From the NCBI RefSeq assembly GCF_002592045.1, contig NZ_MEJG01000005.1, positions 62,001 through 126,000 of the forward strand: a stretch of DNA of 64,000 bases, read 5' to 3'. The DNA is from Parasaccharibacter apium. GTDB taxonomy: Bacteria; Pseudomonadota; Alphaproteobacteria; Acetobacterales; Acetobacteraceae. A program made the position numbers and the translations under genes. Positions 59,594-64,000 of the stretch are shown here, piece by piece. A model generated the notes under the pieces. The model saw only the letters and a list, made by a program, of their open reading frames with translations, was not told where the DNA came from and did not search any database. Each line of letters begins with the position of its first letter. Position 1 is the stretch's first letter.

Positions 59594-59923
59594 ATGATAA
59601 GACTTCTAATCATCGTTCTCTTTTTGGCATTTATTGCCATTTTCTCTATGAGCAATCTGGATGGTACAACCGTTTGGCTTGCCTCTTTTGGCATTTCCAT
59701 TGGCATGGGAAAGCTAATCGCTCTTTTAGCAGTGCCTTCCCTTATCCTTGGCTTCATCCTCGGTGCCGCGGGGGATATTCGCCAACGCAGACGGGCTAGA
59801 AAGGCTGAATCTCAATTACGGAACGCACAAAAGCAGCTTATTGAGCTTCACCAACGCTTAGATCAGCTCAAAATGGCGCAAAACACCTCTCCAGAAGCAA
59901 CTATATCTACCCAGCAGAATTAG
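59594..59923 (+). CDS. lapA: LapA-type (DUF1049) membrane protein
   Basis: The 109-residue protein has two hydrophobic segments (about 3-20 and 40-62) and a charged C-terminal helix rich in Arg, Gln and Leu (KAESQLRNAQKQLIELHQRL). This is the LapA plan, linked to lipopolysaccharide assembly control with LapB. It opens a plus-strand cluster with pyrF 11 bases downstream. An AGGAGAAGC site precedes the ATG. Confidence 0.8.
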   Translation: MIRLLIIVLFLAFIAIFSMSNLDGTTVWLASFGISIGMGKLIALLAVPSLILGFILGAAGDIRQRRRARKAESQLRNAQKQLIELHQRLDQLKMAQNTSPEATISTQQN

Positions 59924-59934
59924 GCTTTTATATC

Positions 59935-60654
59935 ATGTCCGCCGCACGTACCCGTCTTATCGCCGCCCTTGATACAGCCTCTTATGACCAAGCCTCACAA
60001 TGGGCTTCTATGCTGGAGGGTAAAGTCGACGCCATTAAATTGGGGTTGGAGTTTACCTATGCTTGTGGGTTAGATGCTGTTCGTACTTTAAGCGAACGTC
60101 ACGCTTTATTTTTAGACCTCAAACTCCATGATATTCCCAACACCGTCGCTGCAGGGTTAAAAGCCCTTGCTCCCATTCGTCCCTTCTTGACCACTATCCA
60201 TGCCCTTGGTGGCCCAGAGATGATTGCGCGTGCACGCGGTGCTTTGGAGGAAGCATTTAACGGTGGGCCAGACAGACCAAAATTGCTAGCTGTTACTGTA
60301 TTAACAAGTATGAATGAGCAAAGTCTCACCGAAGTAGGGATTGATTCTACACCTCTTGAGGAGGTTGTACGGCTTGGGAAAATGGCCATTCAAGCAGGGG
60401 CAGACGGCTTGGTTTGCTCAGCACACGAGCTCACCGCCCTGCGGGAAGAGCTTGGCCATAAACCAGAGCTGATCGTACCGGGTATTCGCCTCGTTGGTAA
60501 TAACGTTGACGACCAAAAACGCGTTATGTCACCCACTCAAGCCGCTGAAGCTGGGGCAGATTGGATCGTAGTTGGTCGCCCCATCACGCGTGCGGAAGAC
60601 CCTGCCGCCGTAGCCCAAGCCATACAAGATGAATTAAAAACAGCCTCTTCATGA
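59935..60654 (+). CDS. pyrF: Orotidine 5'-phosphate decarboxylase
   Basis: PyrF makes UMP, the last step of pyrimidine synthesis. The 239-residue TIM barrel has the core FLDLKLHDIPNTVAAGL (Lys-x-Asp-x-x-Asp set), LLAVTVLTSM, the loop near VPGIRLVG and the phosphate site WIVVGRPITRAEDP. Its stop overlaps the trpF ATG (ATGA). Confidence 0.97.
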   Translation: MSAARTRLIAALDTASYDQASQWASMLEGKVDAIKLGLEFTYACGLDAVRTLSERHALFLDLKLHDIPNTVAAGLKALAPIRPFLTTIHALGGPEMIARARGALEEAFNGGPDRPKLLAVTVLTSMNEQSLTEVGIDSTPLEEVVRLGKMAIQAGADGLVCSAHELTALREELGHKPELIVPGIRLVGNNVDDQKRVMSPTQAAEAGADWIVVGRPITRAEDPAAVAQAIQDELKTASS

Positions 60655-61304
60655 AGGTAGATGTTAAAATCTGCGGCCTAACACGGGTTGAGGACATAAA
60701 AGCGTGTGATGCTTTGGGGGCCCGTTGGGTTGGGTTAGTTTTTCATCCTGCCTCTCCACGCTTCATAAGCCCAGAATGTGCGGCCGCTCTACATGCTGCT
60801 GTCCCCCCTCCCGCACAAGGGGGACCGCTACGTGTTGGCTTGTTTGTGCGCCCTACTTACATGGACGTTCTCACAATTTTACGCCATGTTCCTTTGGATA
60901 TTTTACAACTCTACACAGATGAAAACACCGCCATTCACCTAAAAAACACAACAGGCAAACAAGTCTGGCTCGCCCGAGGCATCTCGAATAAGGAGGATCT
61001 TCCACACTCCACAGCTATGGACGGTTATGTCATCGAGGCCCCTGCACAAACCGGGGATAATCGTCCTGGTGGATTAGGACGCAGCTTTGACTGGAAACTA
61101 ACCGACCAATGGCATGCCCCCGCCCCTTGGCTATTAGCAGGGGGACTAACGCCCGATAATGTAGCAAAGGCTGTTTTTACCAGTAAAACACGAGCTGTTG
61201 ACGTTTCCTCCGGCGTGGAAGATAGCCCCGGTATAAAGTCTACAGCAAAGATAAGAGCCTTTATAAAAAATTCTCAAAAAGGGGCTTGCGCGACCTTTAA
61301 ATAA
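60651..61304 (+). CDS. trpF: Phosphoribosylanthranilate isomerase
   Basis: TrpF isomerises phosphoribosylanthranilate in tryptophan synthesis. The 217-residue protein begins VKICGLTRVEDI with the catalytic Cys, and has WVGLVFHPASPR, LQLYTDEN-like ILQLYTDEN, LLAGGLTPDNV with the phosphate site, and VDVSSGVEDSPGIKS with the catalytic Asp. It overlaps pyrF by 4 bases. trpB and trpA, often the next genes, are not present; a tRNA-Ser follows instead. Confidence 0.96.
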   Translation: MKVDVKICGLTRVEDIKACDALGARWVGLVFHPASPRFISPECAAALHAAVPPPAQGGPLRVGLFVRPTYMDVLTILRHVPLDILQLYTDENTAIHLKNTTGKQVWLARGISNKEDLPHSTAMDGYVIEAPAQTGDNRPGGLGRSFDWKLTDQWHAPAPWLLAGGLTPDNVAKAVFTSKTRAVDVSSGVEDSPGIKSTAKIRAFIKNSQKGACATFK

Positions 61305-61330
61305 TGATATTGTCCGCGGCAACGCTCGCT

Positions 61331-61421
61331 GGAGAGGTGGCCGAGCGGCTTAAGGCGCACGCTTGGAAAGCGTGTGTACGTTAATAGCGTACCGAGGGTT
61401 CGAATCCCTCTCTCTCCGCCA
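61331..61421 (+). tRNA. tRNA-Ser (anticodon GGA)
   Basis: The acceptor GGAGAGG (61331-61337) pairs with TCTCTCC (61411-61417) with one G-T pair. The anticodon loop contains TTGGAAA with GGA. There is a long variable arm (GTACG-loop-CGTAC), the T arm GAGGG-TTCGAAT-CCCTC, a G discriminator and an encoded CCA. The class II shape confirms serine. Confidence 0.95.
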
Positions 61422-61482
61422 GTATCCCTAAAAAAGACTGTTTTTTTGTGGCCAGAGGTGACCCCCTGACCACTGCGTAGTC

Positions 61483-62139
61483 TTACGCTTTAGAGAATAA
61501 TACCTTCTCTGCAAGGCGGGATTTAGGTCTTTTAGCATTATTATCGCTCTCGGCATGATAACCAAGTGCGACCACAACAAGCGGAGTCAGCCCCTTTCCT
61601 GCCAAACCAAACTCTTTAGACATTACCTCCGGCAAGAACCCTTCAATTGGGGTTGCATCAATCCCCAACATAGCGGCGGAAAGCAGCAAGAAGCCCTGTG
61701 CTAGATAAACTTGCTTTTGGTTCCAATGGGCTACATCGCCCGCTGTCTTATGCTGTTGCACATAACCCGCACGTGCTGCTGCAAACTCATCACGCGCCTT
61801 AGCATCTTGATAACGACCGTCTTTTTCTTCTTGCTCTAACACGGAGTGCAAGTACGATTCTGTTAGCTCATTACGTGCGCATAGCAAAACAACATGAGAG
61901 GCATCCGTAATCTTCCCTCTATTATATGCTAGCGCGCTCCCTTCTGGAGTTGCCTTCGCTAGACGTTGCTTACCAGCTTCATCGTCAGCAACAATAAAAT
62001 GCCACGGCTGAGCATTTACAGAAGACGGGCTATAACGCAAAGCCGCAACCAACTGTTTAAACGTCTCTTCAGGGATACGGCGTGTCTTATCATAAGCCTT
62101 CGTCGTGTAACGTGTCTGCAAAATATGGGGGAGGTCCAT
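61483..62139 (-). CDS. Oxygen-insensitive NAD(P)H nitroreductase, NfsB-like
   Basis: From the ATG at 62139 the protein has 218 residues, close to E. coli NfsB, with GGAGAG 3 bases upstream of a double ATG. FMN-site motifs RYTTKAYDKTRRIP, SPSSVNAQPWHF and GKGLTPLVVVALGYH are present, the last being the usual C-terminal flavin loop. The family reduces quinones and nitro compounds using FMN. Its physiological substrate is not known. It stands alone between tRNA-Ser and bfr. Confidence 0.88.
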   Translation of the reverse strand: MDLPHILQTRYTTKAYDKTRRIPEETFKQLVAALRYSPSSVNAQPWHFIVADDEAGKQRLAKATPEGSALAYNRGKITDASHVVLLCARNELTESYLHSVLEQEEKDGRYQDAKARDEFAAARAGYVQQHKTAGDVAHWNQKQVYLAQGFLLLSAAMLGIDATPIEGFLPEVMSKEFGLAGKGLTPLVVVALGYHAESDNNAKRPKSRLAEKVLFSKA

Positions 62140-62491
62140 CATCTCTCTCCGTTTTGTGGTTAATGGTTCCATTCATATCAAACAAAAAAGACCCCGTAAA
62201 GCATTTAAAAAAGTAGAACCTCCCTCTTCTATTCGTCCAACAATATTTGAACACACTAAAAAGAATAATTGATCATACAAATTATCCCCTCCCAAAATGA
62301 AGAAAATATAAGAGAAATAGGACTCCTCAAAGAATGAAGGTGATAATCTTTTTCAATTGAAAGTATATGATAATGATTATCAAGTACGAATACATAAATA
62401 ATATTTTTTTATTGATTTTTTACAGAAGCGATATTATATCCGCTCTCGTTGGAGACGTTCCTACTTTTATCACTTTATTGAGGAGGCCATC
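62140..62491. other. AT-rich intergenic region upstream of bfr
   Basis: No gene fits this 352-base stretch. It is AT-rich toward bfr and carries the Fur-like box at 62368-62382, so it must hold the bfr promoter and probably that of the divergent nitroreductase. A clear GAGG-containing site precedes the bfr ATG. Confidence 0.7.
62368..62382. promoter_or_regulatory. Fur-like iron box upstream of bfr
   Basis: The sequence is a perfect 7-7 inverted repeat (TGATAAT-G-ATTATCA) that closely matches the Fur consensus core GATAATGATAATC. It lies about 110 bases before the bfr ATG, so it likely controls iron-responsive transcription. Binding by Fur or Irr is inference. Confidence 0.75.
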
Positions 62492-62986
62492 ATGGCTGTA
62501 AAAGACCCGAAGGTTATTGAGTTCCTTAACGCACAATTGGCAAATGAATTGACGGCCATTAACCAATATTTTTTACATTCTCGCACGTTAAATCACTGGG
62601 GTGTTACCAAACTCGGTAAGAAAGAATATGAAGAATCAATTGAGGAGATGCGCCATGCTGATTGGCTGATTGAGCGCATCCTTTTCTTGGGCGGCCTGCC
62701 GAATCTACAGCACCTCAACCCGCTTCAGATTGGTGAGAATGTTCAAGAAATTCTAGAATGCGATCTGAAAGTCGAAGCACTAGCCCTGGAGAAAATCCGC
62801 GAGGGCATTGCTTACTGCGAAAGCGTACGCGATTTTGTATCCCGTGACCTGCTCTTCCGCATCCTTGCAGATGAAGAATCTCATGAGGACTTCATTGATA
62901 CACAACTCGACCTCATCAAACAGATCGGTATTGAGCGTTATATCACCCTGAACTCCGAGAGTGCCGACCAGAATAGCGGCGAGTAA
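62492..62986 (+). CDS. bfr: Bacterioferritin
   Basis: Bfr is a 24-subunit iron storage shell that oxidises ferrous iron. The 164 residues have the four-helix ferritin fold and keep the ferroxidase residues: E18 in NELTAINQ, E51 and H54 in EEMRHA, E94, and the ESH pair in DEESHEDF. The heme ligand Met52 is in EEMRH. The initial ATG is preceded by GAGG. The gene is next to bfd, which converges from the other strand. Confidence 0.96.
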   Translation: MAVKDPKVIEFLNAQLANELTAINQYFLHSRTLNHWGVTKLGKKEYEESIEEMRHADWLIERILFLGGLPNLQHLNPLQIGENVQEILECDLKVEALALEKIREGIAYCESVRDFVSRDLLFRILADEESHEDFIDTQLDLIKQIGIERYITLNSESADQNSGE

Positions 62987-63011
62987 TTAATCACTGTTAT
63001 TAATTACTTCT

Positions 63012-63048
63012 ATAAAAGAGGCTTCCCTATAGGGAGGCCTCTTTTTTT
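63012..63048. terminator. bidirectional terminator shared by bfr and bfd
   Basis: AAAGAGGC (63015-63022) pairs with GCCTCTTT (63037-63044) and an inner CCC/GGG pair. T-runs lie on both sides. The bfd stop codon (63027-63029) is within the hairpin. Confidence 0.92.
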
Positions 63049-63290
63049 GTAACCAGCTCTTCATCCCCAACAGCTTGAGCTGCCATTTGTTCTTCTAGCT
63101 CTAAGGTTGTGGGGCATGGGCACCTTGTCTCACGCGCCGCTTTTAATAAACAGGCCACACCCTTTACGCAATTCCCACATTTTACCCGGCACTGACGTGC
63201 CGCATAAATATCGGAAAGCCTCACGACTCCGGCCTGAATTGCCGCCTGTACATCTCTGTCAGACAACCCATTGCATGAGCATATAATCAT
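63027..63290 (-). CDS. bfd: Bacterioferritin-associated ferredoxin
   Basis: Bfd is a 2Fe-2S ferredoxin that reduces the ferritin core to release iron. The 87-residue protein has the four cluster cysteines in CSC near residues 4-6 and CRVKCGNC near 34-41, plus GLSDRDVQAAIQAG. The last residues (KKEASL) and the stop are encoded in the terminator stem, and the protein has a longer C-terminal tail than E. coli Bfd. It is convergent with bfr and has a Fur-like box upstream. Confidence 0.9.
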   Translation of the reverse strand: MIICSCNGLSDRDVQAAIQAGVVRLSDIYAARQCRVKCGNCVKGVACLLKAARETRCPCPTTLELEEQMAAQAVGDEELVTKKEASL

Positions 63291-63326
63291 CTAGGTTCCG
63301 CCTCTGACTGGCTAATCTTTTTTCAC

Positions 63327-63345
63327 GCTAATGATAATGACATTC
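63327..63345. promoter_or_regulatory. Fur-like box upstream of bfd
   Basis: GCTAATGATAATGACATTC resembles the Fur box core (GATAATGA) in imperfect form. It lies about 45 bases upstream of the bfd start. Together with the bfr box it suggests both genes respond to iron. Confidence 0.55.
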
Positions 63346-63652
63346 TTTCGCAACTAAAATTTTCTTCTCCCCATCTCTTTTTCCGTTGAGGTTTAAACAC
63401 TGTTACATCTTTACCTCTTCTTCATACTGAAGATTCTTTTTAACAATAATCATCAAATTATAAGAAGTAATAAAAGATATAACATCATTCTATCCTCTAT
63501 AATTCCTAATTGAAAAAAGAAAAAACCTGTGATACAAAACCCGCATTCCTAAGCTTATAGATGTATGATGGCTGTAACAAAATAAGCCTTACATTATAGG
63601 CTAGTATATTTGAGAGGCTGCTCACTCTCATAGAAACTCAGTCTTCATCAAG

Positions 63653-63694
63653 AGGAAGGTAGAAAACCAGTTGTGATAACTTTTCCATCTTCCT
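63653..63694 (+). promoter_or_regulatory. long hairpin in the MFS transporter leader
   Basis: AGGAAGGTAGAAAA (63653-63666) can pair with TTTTCCATCTTCCT (63681-63694) over 13 of 14 positions with one G-U and one mismatch, leaving a 14-base loop. It sits just before the GGGAGAGG ribosome site (63704-63711). It might affect translation or mRNA stability; no known riboswitch class is recognised. Confidence 0.5.
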
Positions 63695-63717
63695 TTACAT
63701 AATGGGAGAGGTTTTTA

Positions 63718-64000
63718 ATGGCAGAATCTTTGAACACAAAAACAAGTTTTGTCGAAAAAATAGGCATCCCAAAAGCACTCTTCTGGGCCTTTGTCGGGCA
63801 ACTGCTTTTCATGGTCGGCGATGGGGTAGAAGCAGGTTACCTAGACACATTCATGCTTCATACGGGTCATCCGCAAAGCTTCGTGAATGAATTATTCACC
63901 TGCTACGGGATTACCGTCATGCTTGCTGCATGGTTTGCTGGCCCCCTATCGGACCTGATGGGGCCTAAAAAGGTTATGTGGATTGGCCTCATTCTCTGGG
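63718..64000 (+). CDS. MFS polyol transporter, RbtT/DalT/CsbX-like, N-terminal part
   Basis: The gene starts at the ATG at 63718, 6 bases after a strong GGGAGAGG site, and runs off the right edge. The visible 94 residues have a first membrane segment (LFWAFVGQLLFMVGDGVEAG) and a second with TCYGITVMLAAWFAGPLSDL, followed by the MFS-type GPKKVMW loop. The GDG-E element after the first helix resembles ribitol and arabitol transporters, fitting the polyol metabolism of acetic acid bacteria. Substrate is not certain. Confidence 0.78.
   Translation, partial: MAESLNTKTSFVEKIGIPKALFWAFVGQLLFMVGDGVEAGYLDTFMLHTGHPQSFVNELFTCYGITVMLAAWFAGPLSDLMGPKKVMWIGLILW

Larger units (their letters stand above)
63291..63717. 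other. intergenic region between bfd and the MFS transporter
   Basis: This 427-base stretch is AT-rich and has no credible gene. It holds the bfd upstream box (63327-63345) and a long hairpin (63653-63694) just before the transporter. It must include promoters in both directions. Confidence 0.7.

Overview
The window reads as a chromosomal segment of an acetic acid bacterium (Alphaproteobacteria, Acetobacteraceae). The reasons are the block mutM-rpsT-dnaA-dnaN-recF-gyrB, a zinc-independent ribosomal protein L31, alphaproteobacterial families such as TrcR (DUF1013), DUF3126 and DUF3108, and a polyol-type sugar alcohol transporter at the right edge. The base composition looks close to balanced, which would suit a Saccharibacter/Bombella-like relative better than high-GC Gluconobacter. 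That genus-level guess is inference only. Most of the window is ordinary housekeeping DNA, with no insertion sequences, CRISPR arrays or intact prophage.

Layout. 1-9147 (minus strand): partial glmU, a DUF3108 secreted protein, gyrB, recF, dnaN, dnaA, rpsT, mutM. 9178-14477 (plus): ubiE, coaBC, dut, then an orphan two-gene ABC system (fused-dimer permease plus an ATPase with a C-terminal AAA-associated domain). 14516-21452: msrA, ilvD, valS and a TolC-type channel. 21604-23415: tRNA-Cys followed by a C-rich accessory patch with a broken-looking small ORF and a secreted three-repeat cysteine protein. 23522-31842: class A acid phosphatase, glucokinase, an SDR and a divergent GNAT-like protein, thiL, a frameshifted nusB, nrdR, a PCu(A)C-like periplasmic protein and recQ. 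31839-38043: OmpA-like lipoprotein, cydDC, uup, a small SHOCT membrane protein. 38076-43026: Gfo/Idh/MocA oxidoreductase, secDF, mscL, rpmE. 43289-46890: trcR, purEK and two tandem RadC-family genes, one degenerate. 46921-52161: uvrD-type helicase, prmA, an aminopeptidase P and DUF3126. 52301-59359: lipoprotein, pdxJ, pdxA, an M20 dipeptidase and a 1071-residue repeat-plus-glycosyltransferase protein. 59594-61421: lapA-like gene, pyrF, trpF, tRNA-Ser. 61483-64000: nitroreductase, bacterioferritin and its ferredoxin with Fur-like boxes, and a truncated MFS polyol transporter.

Genes that work together: the replication genes dnaA/dnaN/recF/gyrB; coaBC and dut as cofactor and nucleotide functions next to ubiE; cydDC as the thiol exporter needed for cytochrome bd assembly; secD/secF for protein export; purE/purK for the purine carboxylation step; pdxA/pdxJ for pyridoxal phosphate; bfr/bfd for iron storage and release, converging on one shared terminator.

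I did not find a clear new multi-gene system. The best leads are the frameshift in nusB, the three-repeat secreted protein after tRNA-Cys, the ABC ATPase whose signature motif has lost both glycines, the RadC pair with one catalytically dead copy, the multi-repeat glycosyltransferase, and a possible small RNA between rpmE and trcR.
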